Positions 23,601 through 34,904 of a stretch of DNA of 64,000 nucleotides are shown one piece after another. Source of the DNA: Mytilinidion resinicola (lineage: Eukaryota; Ascomycota; Dothideomycetes; Mytilinidiales; Mytilinidiaceae). The notes under the pieces are model-generated. The model was not told the origin of the DNA. It was given only the letters and a program-made list of their open reading frames with translations, and ran no database searches. Every line of letters starts with the position of its first letter. The stretch's first letter is position 1. The position numbers and the translations under genes are program-made. The stretch spans positions 523,215 to 587,214 of the forward strand of contig NW_022985440.1 in NCBI RefSeq assembly GCF_010093595.1, in the 5' to 3' direction.

Positions 23601-23702
23601 GTTCCACGTGTCACCAGACTCGGTCGTGAAGTTCGCTGCCAACGCCACACCCAATCCACCAAGCACGAATGCGAGGCCTCGGAGAGGCGTAGAAGGATGC
23701 AT
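20631..23702 (-). CDS. Acid (vacuolar/extracellular) trehalase, GH65
   Basis: Hydrolyses trehalose to glucose at acid pH in the vacuole or cell wall. A single intronless frame of 1023 residues starts MHPSTPLRGLAFVLGGLG, a signal peptide. The GH65 N-terminal beta-sandwich includes SLANGYLGINVATVGP. The (alpha/alpha)6 barrel has FWDAEIWMAPGL and YPWTSGRWGNCTGTGPC; Glu497 in DYEYHINGDIG is the probable general acid. YGTMNGSINVKQADVILI and FPFLTGMGGANRVAIFGYLG lie further on. Many N-x-S/T sites fit a glycosylated secreted enzyme. Length matches the ATH1/TreA family. STRE-like CCCCT (24242) and AGGGG (24501) lie 540-800 bp upstream, which would fit stress control but are too short to be compelling. 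Confidence 0.93.
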   Translation of the reverse strand: MHPSTPLRGLAFVLGGLGVALAANFTTESGDTWNNDQWTLTTETLDMGHYQSRMSLANGYLGINVATVGPFFEVDVPVAGDSISGWPLFNSRQTFATIAGFYDTQPTTNGTNYLWLNQYGAESVISGVPHWGGLILESNNQTLNSTVNPDSIRNYVSTLDIKKGLMKWSYTWTPTDGLNINVTYSMFVHKLYVNQAAVQVELSASSDTDVKVIDILDGTSAVRADFVYKNYEPDTKTIWTAVRPNGIDNITAYIYSTLKTNDCVGSVTPSPFLDYSSGNASTIAQSIAFKLRAHETAVIEKHIGGASHDAFDDPQEVARCASLSGAKTGFGPLLDTHIKEWNSILPEDSVDDYILPGDDTPPNNDTWLLQITSVTSPFYILQNTVGPNAIEIAGGNKKLDINSISVCGLGSDCYAGLIFWDAEIWMAPGLDMSHPHHIKQITNYRKEKFPQAQENVKMAYSSSQNQTGKFSNGGAVYPWTSGRWGNCTGTGPCFDYEYHINGDIGKQMYNYYSTTGDREYFEGDLLPIYDAIAYFYSELMDLNETTGKYELLNATDPDEYANNADRIGFTTALIQKHLNESNILNEWFGLPTNESWTELAGNIDLPTNNEVGIILEYGTMNGSINVKQADVILIDDILDYPNNYSLSDLDYYAAKQSTTGPGMTYGVFSIVANEVSPSGCSSYTYNLVGVEPYVRAPWYQFSEQLGDNFQDNGGTHPAFPFLTGMGGANRVAIFGYLGVRIFPDRLDIDPSLPSQIPYISYRTFYWQGYAFSATSNQTHTNLTRLANSRVLPKANSTYASNPIPISLGTLGDSVNYTIAANETHTFSNRLLGQNATVAGNILQCIPARSDQAYIPGQLPIAAIDGAASTKWQPALGNATAVLTVDLAATPHGAAGTAITELRFDWGARPPQMFAVVFSDSPSAATLGLELILPFNATRGYTALGDSPSASLTNVTAEGNVRISAPYDAGSVAALVKIGANTTNVTLDAPVATRRWAHLLLWGVAGTTNYTGGGATVAEWVMLE

Positions 23703-25675
23703 GTTCCAGGTTGTGGGGTTGGGTTGCTAGGTGCACGAGTCAACCAGATGCTAGATGTAGAAAATAGGTGGGCGGCAAGAGCAAGTAAGAAAACCGGGGC
23801 AGATGTAGGAAATAGAACAAGGCGGGCACCCCGTCTCTCGGCGCACAGGTCCTACGAACGTAGAGTGAAAGGGTTTAAATACCTAAGAGAAAGGGCTAGT
23901 TCGTGTCACCGATACATGGGCCAATTGCACTTGTCGTGCTCTCCAGAACAGCCCAAGACAACCGAGAGGTCAATGCCTTCCAATCTGATGAATCAATTCA
24001 CTTTGTCGGATCTTCAAATCTCTGCAATTCGAAGAAGTCGTTCGCGAAGCTCGGTCGCATGTGAGGTTGGATCGAAGAGCAACCGTAAGGTAAGTCCACC
24101 ACCACTGCGCAAAAGTCTTACTAGAATGGACAAAAGCAACAAGTACAAGTCAAGCTGCGTATCAGCAAACAAGAGCGTGCCAGCTACCATATACCCGGTG
24201 CCCAACAAGCTCTGAAATTGATGATGCACGTCAGTGGCCCGCCCCTTGGCCCACCGCCTCCCCCAGCTTTTTCACCCATGACCAGCCAGCAGGATCGCGC
24301 AGCTCCGCTCTCGCCGCTTTTGTCCTGCCATTCCGGGGCGATGTTCCTGCAGATCACGCCCGTGGGCGGTTACGCTCCCGGAGTCGAGTGAGAAGGAGGA
24401 CGAGAGCCAAGAGGTTCCAAGCTTCAGAGGCTGCAACCCCCGCAATTTGGGCACGCCACGCTTTTCGCTTGGGGACTGGGAAAGCCACTGACGGCAGATG
24501 AGGGGAGGGAATGGTCCTCGGGAACGGCTTCACGCTTCATTAGTGAAGACGGCATGCCGTTGGTCCGGTGCGACTTCGGACGTGGTGGATGAAGGCGAAG
24601 GATGGACTATTCCGTCCTACTGACCTGGCCATGGGCTCCAGCACCGGTCTTCATGCTTCTTCGGTAGGTGTTCTCGAGCTAGGTCCACCATGCAGCTTGG
24701 CTAGAGACGGCATGACAGAAATATCACTCTTGCAGGTGCATTGCAGGTGCAGGATCAGAGAATACGAGGCGGGGATTTCGTACTACTTTATTCATCGATA
24801 TCCGATCCCAGCCATCTCTGCATATCCCCATGCTGTGGAATAGAATCCTAGTCACCGCTAACCTTATATATTCCCTAGGATCCATTGAATCTAGAACTCC
24901 CTAGGTTGCTAGACTTGGAGTGTTGCGTCGGTGCCCAACTGCTGGAGGGCGAAGGATTGGGTTTTCCCTCTGCCTCGACTTGTTTGGTTGAGGGAGCGAT
25001 GGCATTGCGGTTGTAGAGAAGCTTTTCATGAGAGTCACGACTACGAGGTTGAGCCTATACGGAGACGGGCGAAAAAGATAATAACAGAATGGTGAGTGAG
25101 TAGAACGTTTTCGTCTTCCTTTATAAAGTAGCCGGATCTGTCCCGGGAATGCGAAAGCTGTCTAACATTTTTGTCTTAATGTGACTTAGCGCGGAACTCG
25201 GCATCTACAAATCTTGTGATAAAGTACTCACGTGGCATGTTGAGTAAAGATTGAGTTCGTGAACGGAAGCTTACCTCAATCATTCGTGTTCACCTCAGTC
25301 TTTGACAACAAGCACCGAATCAGTAAAGACAAACGAATAGCTACAATTATACCGACACTCGGGGATTCGAAGATGTAAAGCGAAATGGTATTTTTATAAA
25401 AAGAATAAAGGCTAATTCCGACCGTAAGTTGGTTTGCAGAACCAAAAGGGAGTGGTATTAGGATGTGCCATCATCCTGGTTGCTGGCTATAATCCACCAC
25501 GCAATCTGATCATTCTTTAACAACTCATCTTCATTATCGATATCCGCAATATCGCCTTCTCCAACGCTGACCTTCAATACCGACATCATATCCTTCATCC
25601 GGCGACCTTTTCGGTACCATTCTGACCAGTTTCTTGCAAAGTCATCGGGCCACCCCAAACGCCGTCATCTATCGT
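23703..25675. other. Upstream region of acid trehalase; no gene seen
   Basis: Nearly 2 kb. The proximal part is the trehalase promoter. A minus-strand open frame at 25458-25658 (MGWPDDFARNWSEWYRKG then an acidic stretch) is coding-like but isolated and unrecognised. It lies directly downstream of the beta-lactamase-fold remnant and could be unrelated debris. Confidence 0.45.
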
Positions 25676-26491
25676 TCAAAAGACATTCTCCCTCTCAGCC
25701 ACAAGTCTCCATCCTTCCTCGATAAACCCACTTTCCAGCTCTCCACTCTTAGGTGCTCCAGGCGGTAGCATCTGGCTCGCATAAAACGCAGCAACGCCTT
25801 GCTCCCTACTAGCAAACCAAGGCTAATGGTACGCCCCACCCCAACAAAGCGGCCCTTCGTCTTCCCCAAACCCTTCTTGTCTTCCAGAAGCAACACGCCA
25901 CCGACCCCATGATTGATTCCCCCCCAATGCCCAACTCGTCGCCCCAAGATAGATCTTCACGTCCTTCAGCAAATTGCGGGCTCCCCCCTTCAACCCGCGG
26001 CGTATACATCCACTCTACCATATCTCAACTCAACAACGTTGACTCAGCGCTGATCAATTCGTAAAAGACTCGCATGAAGTCATCCACGGTAGAGCACAGC
26101 CCACCACTCTCCCCTTTCATATCATCATTGGGAAGGTGATGTCTTTCTCCCTCTTCTCGTAGATAAAGGGGGCGGAACCCTAGTCTAGAGTAGAGTTGCT
26201 ACGGATGATGGGCTGCGAAATGAGTTGGGGGAGATGATGGTTGATGAGGGATGGGTCGTCAAGGGAGAGAACCCCACGCAAGACGAAATGTAGCGCACTT
26301 ATGGTGGTGAAGAGTTTAGTGCAGGAGGCCATACAGAAGGTGTTGGAGGAGGTGATGTGGGATGAGTCGGGGGGTCGAGTGAGGTGCGGCCAGAAGCGTC
26401 TGCGTGGATGGGTGTACCTGGAGGACATGAGCTTGAAGACGCTGGGTTGGGTAAGTGATATAGGGTTACTGTCTCTAGCGACTGCGACCAT
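25676..26491 (-). pseudogene. Serine beta-lactamase/transpeptidase-fold hydrolase (EstB/LovD-like), degraded
   Basis: The minus strand carries pieces of a beta-lactamase-related serine hydrolase of the type common in fungi. MASCTKLFTTISALHFVLRG near 26335 holds the active-site S-x-x-K (S-C-T-K), followed by LSLDDPS. Much nearer the 3' end, NHGVGGVLLLEDKKG is in one frame and CWGGAYH-stop-PWFASREQGVAAFYASQMLPPG in another. The frame change is near 25850, and an in-frame TAG replaces a residue just before PWFASREQ. Family proteins have about 380-400 residues, but only about 270 codons separate the two ends, so an internal part is missing. The gene is dead. Confidence 0.6.
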
Positions 26492-27160
26492 GACGATGCT
26501 AGGAATGACAGGCGGCTCGCTAGTCGTGTATGCATCGACCTATGCGTCAAAAGATGACATGTTGATTACTGATTATTAGAGCCTGGGGGATGGAGGATAG
26601 AGTTTAACATTGAAAAATATGGGTCTAGTAGTAGAGTTGAAAGAACAGTATAGTGAAAGAAGGGATTCTTATACCCAAAGCGTGCCCAGCCAGAGTCCAC
26701 AGCCTCGCAGTTAGTGTCATGAGATACAATTAACTGGCCAAGCAATCGCGCCTTGGTCGGTCGACCTTCGTGTTCTCCAAGCATACCTCAATCGTGCCAC
26801 CACGGGACAATCGAGTGATGGTTGTTATCAACCTACAACCCATTCGTAGCTCTACCGGAATTGAGCTGTCCGATATCTGCGGAGAAACATATATTTCTGG
26901 ATATCGTGCTTCTCGCGACATACTTCCTAGGTAAGCCTGTTCTGCAATGAGGATGATGGCATCGGGTCCTTCGAGACTACCAGAATCTGTGCAATGGAAG
27001 TGTAGACGTAGTTTCCGTGAAAGTATCATAATCGTGTATCGTACTAAAGTATCTACTCTTTGTTTTCCGCGACTTCAATTGGTGTTAAGCCAGAAACCGA
27101 AAGGTATGCAATCCAATCCCAACGCCGAGATATCTTCTTTACTTTATGAAAGCTGCCCAA
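26492..27160. other. Intergenic; no clear gene
   Basis: 670 bp between the hydrolase remnant and the seven-helix protein. A minus-strand frame at 26730-27029 (containing EGPDAIILIAEQAYLG) is open and protein-like but unrecognised and has no supporting splice structure. Confidence 0.4.
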
Positions 27161-28650
27161 TTATACCATCCGCTCAGTTGAATTACTACGGCCTAGGAAG
27201 TCTTGGTGGGCATGCGCACTGTCGGTCGTGACCGCACTTTTCGCACCGACCTCCACCTCTTGAGTCTGCTCCGTCTGCACCCGAATCTTATCCAGTTCGA
27301 GTTCACTCGTCTTATGTCTTATGTTGCCCACACAGCTTGTTGTAACCATGCCGGCTTCTTTCCCACTCAGTTTGCTGGTCCAGGTATTGGCAGGATTCCC
27401 AGACTTGCGATCGCGTGACTTGGAACCGGTCGGTCTAGGCGTGGAGTTGGCGGGAGAGCGGACGCTGTCGACGGCTGTAACCCAGTGTAGCACAATTACG
27501 CTGAAGAGGATATCCGCGTTACAACACATGAGACATACCCAGCCCGGCTCACCCTCTAACACCATGAGAACAGTCAGGTTTACGACGCTGGAGATGAGGG
27601 TGGCGCAGCTGCCGATGAATGTCCGCATGGCCATTTTGCGGAGGGCAGGGTTTACGTTGTGTTGGTAGGAGTAGAGTTCTGCAACCTGGATAAGCAACTT
27701 GGACTGTTTTGAAGGGTCAGGCTCTGAACTTACTGCGAAGTGGTAGTAGGAAGAGCATGGTTAGATAGACCTGATAGTAATGTGAGTGAGAGGCAAGATA
27801 AATCCGTAGACTTCAGGAATAAATACGGACATTGAGAATTACGTCGAGGGTTATTAGAGGTATCATCGAAATCCGCTTCATCCCGATAATGCACACGCCG
27901 TCCTTGTTGATGTAGGAGAATCGGCTGTCGATCAACATTAGCAAAGCTCCGCGAGAGTCAGATAGTTGCATCTTACTAAACAAAGTTCATGACAATAACG
28001 ACAACATAAGGAACTATCAAGCCGAAAAAATTGACCACATAAAGTTTGTTTTTAAGACGCGATTGACGGCTTCCTCTAATAATGTACTGCAAGGCAAAGT
28101 CAGCTGATTCAAGATGCAAGCCAAGAATGCCACAGAGTGAGCTTACGGCCTTTTCCACGAGGAACAGGTATATCATGATCTTGGTGGTCAGATAACATAT
28201 TAAGCCTTGATCTTGGAATTAGTTATTGAAAATGCCATCATAGCTGATCTATACTTACACAGCAAGATTGCTCCCCCGCAGAGATCACCAGAGCTGTTGA
28301 GGTCTACGCCATGTGAAATGACTGCAGTGACAAAAACGAACAAGCCCGAGTCGACATAAATAGCGATGAGTACTAATCAAATGTCAGAAATGCACCAGTG
28401 ATGAATGGGATGGCTGCGAAATAGAAGTTATAGTGAATACGTACGCCAACTTGTGAGCGGGAGCGCTCTCCAAGAGTGAATGGTTTGAAGTCTTCGAGCT
28501 TTACACAGATCAGCAAACCTTATCTCGTTCTCATCGCTTTCTTGACATACTGAGACAAGTAGCAAGCACCGCAATCGTGGTCATAGATAGCACCACAGAG
28601 ACGACGTTGCCTGCCAAAGGGACTTCGTTGAATTTACTGATGTCGGGCAT
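27161..28650 (-). CDS. Seven-helix fungal membrane protein, function unknown
   Basis: I reconstruct eight exons with consistent phases: 28650-28551, 28498-28445, 28372-28259, 28205-28147, 28086-27977, 27924-27831, 27770-27734 and 27678-27161. They give 361 residues. Hydrophobic segments in order: NVVSVVLSMTTIAVLATC, LIAIYVDSGLFVFVTAVI, AILLCLICYLTTKIMIYLF, VVNFFGLIVPYVVVIVMNFV, ISMIPLITLDVILNVYLTML, TFIGSCATLISSVVNLTVLM and CLMCCNADILFSVIVLHWV. That is seven, a receptor-like topology. Lys/Arg-rich loops and a Ser/Thr-rich charged tail of about 100 residues follow. The blocks RTFIGSCATL and GEPGWVCLMCCN look like a family common in Pezizomycotina with no assigned role. Introns are 52-72 bp. 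Receptor function is not shown, only topology. Confidence 0.75.
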
Positions 28651-31257
28651 GGTGTCAGGTGCTTTCTCAACAGGCTGAGCACAATCCAAGTGGCTAATAG
28701 ACGCCTGTTGCCGTTGATATAGTTTTCAGCACCGGAGGAGAGGGTGGATATATACGCCCCCCGGTAACTTATGCTAGACGGCGGTATTTGGCACAAGGAG
28801 AACTCCCGCAAGGCTGAAAGGCTAAGATTTTGATCGCCAGAAGGAGGCAGGGTTTTTAGGACGATAATTCACGCTAAATGCCAACGCTGCCGTGTCAAAT
28901 ATAGCCTCCGAGCGCAGAGATAGGTGTATGCTGGATTATAAACTAGCTTTAAATATTAGTGCTAAGGCGTATGGGAGAAGAGTAAGCTATGTAGTATTGT
29001 TAACGTCAACGCGAGCTGCGACTCGGCCGTGGTACGCAGATGAGCTTGGGCACGAGATCCCTTTAGCTAGTGAGAATCCAAAGGCTGCTCAAGAACGCTT
29101 TAGGTTTTCCGTGCCGGTCTGGAACAGGCTGCCCTTTCGTCGGCGATCGAGTGCTTGACCACGATTACAGCCACGAGACGCATCTTGTGGTTAGCGTACC
29201 AAGTGGTCACTGTGTAACAATGGCCTTTGATCTGGAGAAGCTGTTTGCAACCAATAAGCTCAATCCCATGGAACTACGGGAAGCCACCCGCAGACTAACC
29301 GCAGGACGCGTCTAGGAGCTGTATATGTAGGGGAGGCGGAAAGAGATTGAGGTGCGTATATTTTTGTGGCTGTCTGCAGGCCAGAAGTCTCAACAACCAA
29401 CGTGGCCGAGATTTCTGCCAAAAAAAGCCATCGATAGGGGCAGAAACGCTGGCCATTGGAGGCTGGCTCGTCTCCAGGCCGCGCATGCAGCAATACGAGG
29501 TATCACAAAAAGCACCGTGGGCAGGTGGGTTTGAATTCCAATGACAGACCTCTGATGAGGTAAAAAGACGGACGGATTCCATCCTTAACAGACCTAGGGA
29601 ACTAGTCCTTGTACACAGAGAGGACTGATAGGCGATGAAAGGGTGTGATATTGAGACGTGTCTGGTGTTGTTGTTTGAAGGACGCAGGACCTCCCGGGCC
29701 GATCTCGATTTAGTTTGCCTAGACTAAGCTGGGTCGGGAAAGGTGTCCCGCGTGAACCCTGGATCTCGATGAGGAGACGACGGGACAAAGCTGACGACTT
29801 AGAGATCTACGCACACCTCCGCAGCGAATGACCTCAGTCTTTTCCATCGCGCCCTTCGTCATTTTATACAGCCTCGTTTGTGAAATCCATCCACACAGGA
29901 CTCCGTTCAAAGCCTCATCGACGCTCTGCTCTCTGTGCTGTGCAGCTGGAACCTCACGGACGTCTAGCACTATCCCATGTGCCATGCATTCGGGAGAACA
30001 CGGTGCCCCAAGAGCCCATCCCGCAGGATGCAGCCACCATCATCGTCTCAATACCTAGCCTTCTTGGAAGAGCCCAAACGCCACCGATAGGCTTGCCACT
30101 CCGACGCGCTCTCGCTATTCTTCGTAGCTGACAGGCGGGCCAATGGAGCCTAGACGGCGGGACTTCCGACTGGCCTACATGTGCACAGCGGGGAGGGCTT
30201 TTCCCCCAACAATCTTGTCATTTCTTGCGCATTTCAGCCGCCTAGTCGGATGTGTGGGCTTCGCTGGACCTGATGGTACCTGAGTTAGTCAACTATAGCA
30301 GCATGGAAATGTCTCCGAAATAGGGACTTGCGAAGGCTACAGAGCTCTGCTTCATACCAGCTCGCACTCATTGGATTAGCCTTCGATTCGAGATGCCGTT
30401 GGGTAGCTTGGCAGACCTGAGTAGACAAGTTCGTCGTTCCAGAGGCTGGATGATCCATTACTTTCTTTTTCACCTGCATGCTCCATCATTGGTTCAGCTG
30501 GCATTGACAGTTCCGGGCATCGAAGTTCAGATCATCGCGTTCCGGCAAGCTGGTAGGTACCTTTTCTGGTACCAAAGTCAAGAACCCGCCCATACTGCTC
30601 CATCAAGACCCTCCCGCATGCCACAAACTAGCGCCGGATCCCGGTATGCCGCCAAGAACGCTCTCCGCCTACTCGGGCCTTTCCAACCCCAACAACGGCA
30701 GGGATGATGTCAAGCGTCGCGCCGTTGTGCCACTGGTCGCTAGCCTATCGCGTCATTGAGTTAGTCGAATCTCACGGGGAACACAATTAGAATATGCCGT
30801 ACTAGTGAGCCACGATGCAGCACCGGCGCTATCTTCACTTCAAAGTAGAGCATCGCATGTGAGCGTCCAGCGTAGCCTGCTTATAATTTTTAACAACAAT
30901 GATGAAGCCTACTAGCCTTTCAGGTGTATACCCCCACTCTTAGTCCAATGGACGAAGTGAAGTGTTGTCGCTTTTCCTACGTCCACACCATCATGTTAGA
31001 CTAAAGGGTACCATGGCGAACGGCGTCTGTCCCCAGTTTCCAGTCTCAAGTCGCATTGTAAAGAGCTCATAATTGACATATCGGGTAAAGATTGGCCTTA
31101 CTACGAGGGCCATCTCACTATTCAGGAACCAATTCCGCTTCAAGGACTACCTCGTCCTATTCTCAAACGAATGAGGAACCCCGCCCGGATCCTGGAGTAA
31201 TTCAAAGCCTGCAAAAGTCTTCAAAACTTGAGACTTACAACATCAGAACATCCGAAT
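28651..31257. other. Long stretch without a clear gene
   Basis: 2.6 kb. At 28890-29560 several plus-strand frames look weakly protein-like (for example VSVPSGHCVTMAFDLEKL and GRNAGHWRLARLQAAHAA) but are broken by stops and not recognised; possibly an old mobile-element or gene remnant. A minus-strand frame at 29719-29985 is open but unrecognised. No tRNA or terminal repeats found. Confidence 0.35.
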
Positions 31258-31587
31258 ATGCGTAGCGCACGACTAATCCCACTCTTCATCTTACCCCTAG
31301 TTATACCCGCCGCAGAACCCGATGCGGACTCTGACCATCTACGCCGGGTCCACGGACCAATCCAAGTCCCCTTAGCCAAACCAAAAATCCTGGAAGCCAT
31401 AAAGGGCAGTCACTATACTCGGCACCAAGTCAGGGACCTGAAAGAAGAAATCTGGGCGATGTACCTCAATCAGAATAAATTGGCTTCTCGGCAGGAGAGC
31501 TTCGAACGGTGGATCCCAGTGCTATCCAAGAAGGTCCAAAAAAGCTTCTTGAGTACGCTCAGGGAACCTGAACCTGAATGCGCCTGA
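31258..31587 (+). CDS. Possible small secreted protein
   Basis: A 109-residue frame starting MRSARLIPLFILPLVIPAAEP, a convincing signal peptide with cleavage expected near Ala-Ala. The mature part is charged and probably helical (ILEAIKGSHYTRHQVRDLKEE, then RQESFERWIPVLSKKVQKSF) with a single Cys near the end, so it is not a Cys-rich effector type. An upstream in-frame ATG at 31228 would place ten polar residues before the signal peptide; 31258 is preferred. The leader upstream is unremarkable. No family recognised. Being short and isolated, it could be chance. Confidence 0.42.
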   Translation: MRSARLIPLFILPLVIPAAEPDADSDHLRRVHGPIQVPLAKPKILEAIKGSHYTRHQVRDLKEEIWAMYLNQNKLASRQESFERWIPVLSKKVQKSFLSTLREPEPECA

Positions 31588-32251
31588 AAGCCGAGAAAAT
31601 CGGTCATTCCCGGTGTATTTTCCTTTACCGCAGGTGTCTGCACAGGTGACTACAACCTGCTTACAGATTGAATCGCGTGATACTAGTCCTCGGCATCACT
31701 CAGGTACTAAGATACATCAACACTAGCTAAGCAGCCCCAAGTTTCAACAAACTCCCCGACTTGTGCCATCCTGATAACAGACAGCAGTGACAGTGAAATT
31801 GATCAAGTGATTCAGAAAACACTTCAAAGCCGTCAAAAACACCTACTCCAGAGCATCGCATCACACCTACACGCCGAAGCTCCATCATCAATCAATCATT
31901 CCATTCATACGTCCGGTCTTCCGGACACTAACCAAACCCCCCAATCTAGGTGTCTCATTCCCTTTAATAATCCCCAATAATGTATGTCCACCATATTCAC
32001 TATGAGATATACTCACTCTAGCCACTATGCCCGCATAACCGTCATAAAGCCACCGCTACTCCTGTCGAAAATATGCACAAGAATGAGAATAGAAGTCCAA
32101 GGCCTGCCGATCCTGCAATCTGCTATAGACAGCATAAAGAAACCAAACAGCCGCAATCTCGCAATCCACCACATGGGCCGCATTCTTCCCTGTTCAAGAT
32201 GTCTAGTGCACCGTTCCGATTTCGAACTCCGTTCAAGGCAGCTTCAGGCTC
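31588..32251. other. Convergent intergenic region; no gene seen
   Basis: 660 bp between the small secreted ORF and the GH55 stop. Open frames on the plus strand here have no recognisable features. Confidence 0.45.
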
Positions 32252-34904
32252 TCAAGTGCGATACGTGAACAGGGCAATGGTATCTGAGTAATCGTTCGCA
32301 TTGTCGCTCCACTTCGCCAAGCTCATTCCGTCTTGCACGACCATATTTATCGTGCCGATGGTATTGAGACCGTACATCCAGAAATGGTCCGTGGAGCCCT
32401 CGACGCTAAACAACTCGCTCTGGCAGTCCTTAGTGCCGCCGTCAGTGGGCTTGTTGCTGCACTGCGTGCTGTAGTTGTTGAAGAACGAGTACAGCCCCGC
32501 TCCATAGACATAGATGTTCTTGGAGTTGAGCACACGGAGACCGAGGGCGTCGCAATTGCCGGGCAGGCAGTTGGCGTATGTCGGGTCGTTGATAGCCTGA
32601 GTTGTTGGGTACGGCGAGTTGTGGACGTCAGGTGCTGGCTGGTAGTATGGAGACTCGGTTTGGATGAAGCCGGCGAAGATCTCGTGGGCGTTGGCGAATT
32701 GATACTGGTGAAGTTAGTTGAATCCGGTTGAGCTTCGAGGTCTACTAACCTGGTACAGTGAATGATGCTCAACGGCGGTCCCCCAGAGCCACACTCCAGA
32801 TGCCTCAACGAGTAATCCACGGCCAGTATAGACTGAAACCCGCGTGCTCTTGCTATCGTCGATGTCGTGGTCGGCAGTCCAAAACCAGCAGTTCTCGAGG
32901 TATGCACCGGTTCCGGATGTCGTGATGTGCATGGACATATACGCGGCCATACAGTTGCCAGAAACTGGAACTTGGATCGGGCACTGGGCAACCTGTTGGT
33001 TGGAGCCCTGGAAACCGCCGATACGAGTATGGACATCCCACATTCCCGAATCACGTGAAGCCGCGAGGTTCCATTCGATCAGGACCGCACCGGGAGCTGG
33101 CCCTTGAGTGCTGACGATCATGTCTTGCCACTCGATCCTACCGGATTCACCGGGGTTGCCAATCTTTACAACAGGTACGGGATTGGTGGCGCTACCCCAT
33201 GGGCCTCCGCTCGCCAGGATCACGGGATAGGTCTCACCGACGATGCGGGACCCAGCTGGGACTTTGATCGTGTTGCTAACCTTGTAGACCCCATAGTTGA
33301 AGTAAAGAATCTTGCCCGCCGAAGCAGCGGCGTTAAGAGCGGCCTGAATCGCCTGAGTGTCGTCGGATACTCCGTCGCCTTTGGCGCCCGCGTCACGAAT
33401 GCTCATTACCTGGGACACTGTCCACTCCCAGTAGTGAGGCTTGGACTTGATGTGGTACCGGCCGTTGCCGTCGAGGAGCGAGCCGGGTCGAGTGACTTGA
33501 GTAAAGGTTCCTTGCCATTCTGTTGGGCCTTGAGATGTGTACCTGTGGCCCTGTCCCCAAGCAGCAATAGTCGTAGTCCCGCCGGAGAGGACTGTGGCCA
33601 TATTTGGTCCCCTGATGGCGGTTGGTACGTTGCTGAGTACAATATTCTCCAGAATTAGACTCCCGCCAGTAGCCGGAGACGCGTTGGGAGTCCAAGCTGT
33701 GTCGATGAAGGCCGGGCAGTTCGTGATCGTGCTATCAATAATGGTAACAGACCCTACACTCTGAGATGAGGTCCCTCCGTTGCTCATAGAGAATGCAGTG
33801 CCGCAGTTTGAGATGGTTAGACCTGAATAAAGCCAGCCCCAATTCCAAATTTGCGAGATACCGACGATAGCGTTCGAGATGGCAATGTTCCGCATGGTAA
33901 ATTGCTGATTCCCTATGTTCATTCCATACAAACCGCCAGTGATGGTAAGATCACCGATGTAGCCACCAGATCCTAGGCAATACTGTTAGCTCATCTATGT
34001 TCCCAAAGACCTTCAGCTGAACCTCTCGAGTAGTTTAGAGACGCTTACCATCTTCGATAAAGAGTCCTTGATGAGTGGATGCACTCGAAGCAGTCATGAT
34101 GATCTGGATATCTTGAAGACTAGTAGCTTGCCCAGTCGGCCAGTGGATACCAGTCGCACCAGTCGCAGGAGGAATAGCTGTCAAGTCGATCTTCAAGTGC
34201 CTAGCTGATCGCCAGAAGACACCCACCGATAACCATCCCTCATTCGCTCCCACATATTCATCACCGTCTATCACTCCAAACCCTTGGAAGTTTGACGTAG
34301 CCTTGAGGACGGGAAGCGAGTTTGGATTGCCGATGAGCTGAGTGTTGTAGTACATAACGATCGAGCCGGAAACCAGATAAGTACCAGCAGGGAAGTACAG
34401 GATCGCTGGAGTTATGGTCGAGGACTGGCAAGCGCCCGGTGCGCATCGACCCCCAGAAGCCATGGCCGTGTTGATGGCTACGGTGTCATCCGTAACGCCG
34501 TCACCTAGGCATGGTCAGTTGAGATCTTTTCGAAAGAGCTTGAAGTAAGCGTGAGAGTAGTTTTTACTCGATGGAGGCATTAATCAAACTTTGTAGTCAG
34601 GGCATGAGTTCCAAGGCTTACCTTTGGCGCCAAAGTCCTTTACATTGCGGAAGACTTGATATCCGGGGTCTGGGTTGAAAGGCGAACGGCCTTGACGAGG
34701 CATGTCCTTCAGCCAGTAGCCTGGGTCTGGAACGGCGATATTCATTACTGTCGCCGTTTCACTAGGGACGGCGGCGGCAGAGTCTGCGACATTGGTAGTA
34801 GGAAGGGCCTCGGCATAGAGGTAGTCTCGCAGTGCTAGTGGAACAGCTGCACCACTGACTAGTGCAGCCAGCGAGGCATATATGGACAAGAATACAGGCC
34901 GCAT
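32252..34904 (-). CDS. Secreted GH55 exo-1,3-beta-glucanase
   Basis: Releases glucose or gentiobiose from beta-1,3-glucan in cell walls or substrates. Four exons (34904-34622, 34504-34049, 33972-32750, 32704-32252) splice in phase to 804 residues. MRPVFLSIYASLAALVSGAA is the signal peptide. The two beta-helix domains typical of GH55 each open with the same motif: VKDFGAKGDGVTDDT near residue 88, split by intron 1, and SIRDAGAKGDGVSDDT near residue 425. YFPAGTYLVSG and YFNYGVYKVSNTI are the paired following strands. WFWTADHDIDD and YTGRGLLVEA lie in the C-terminal domain, with WMYGLNTIGT near the end. Introns are 117, 76 and 45 bp. The length is normal and there is no sign of damage. Confidence 0.93.

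Noticed and set aside
28890..29560. Possible transposase remnant
   Set aside because: Weakly protein-like frames but no DDE-type motif, no terminal inverted repeats and no target-site duplication found by eye.
33104..33658. 184-codon plus-strand frame
   Set aside because: Antisense to GH55 exon 3; no motif.
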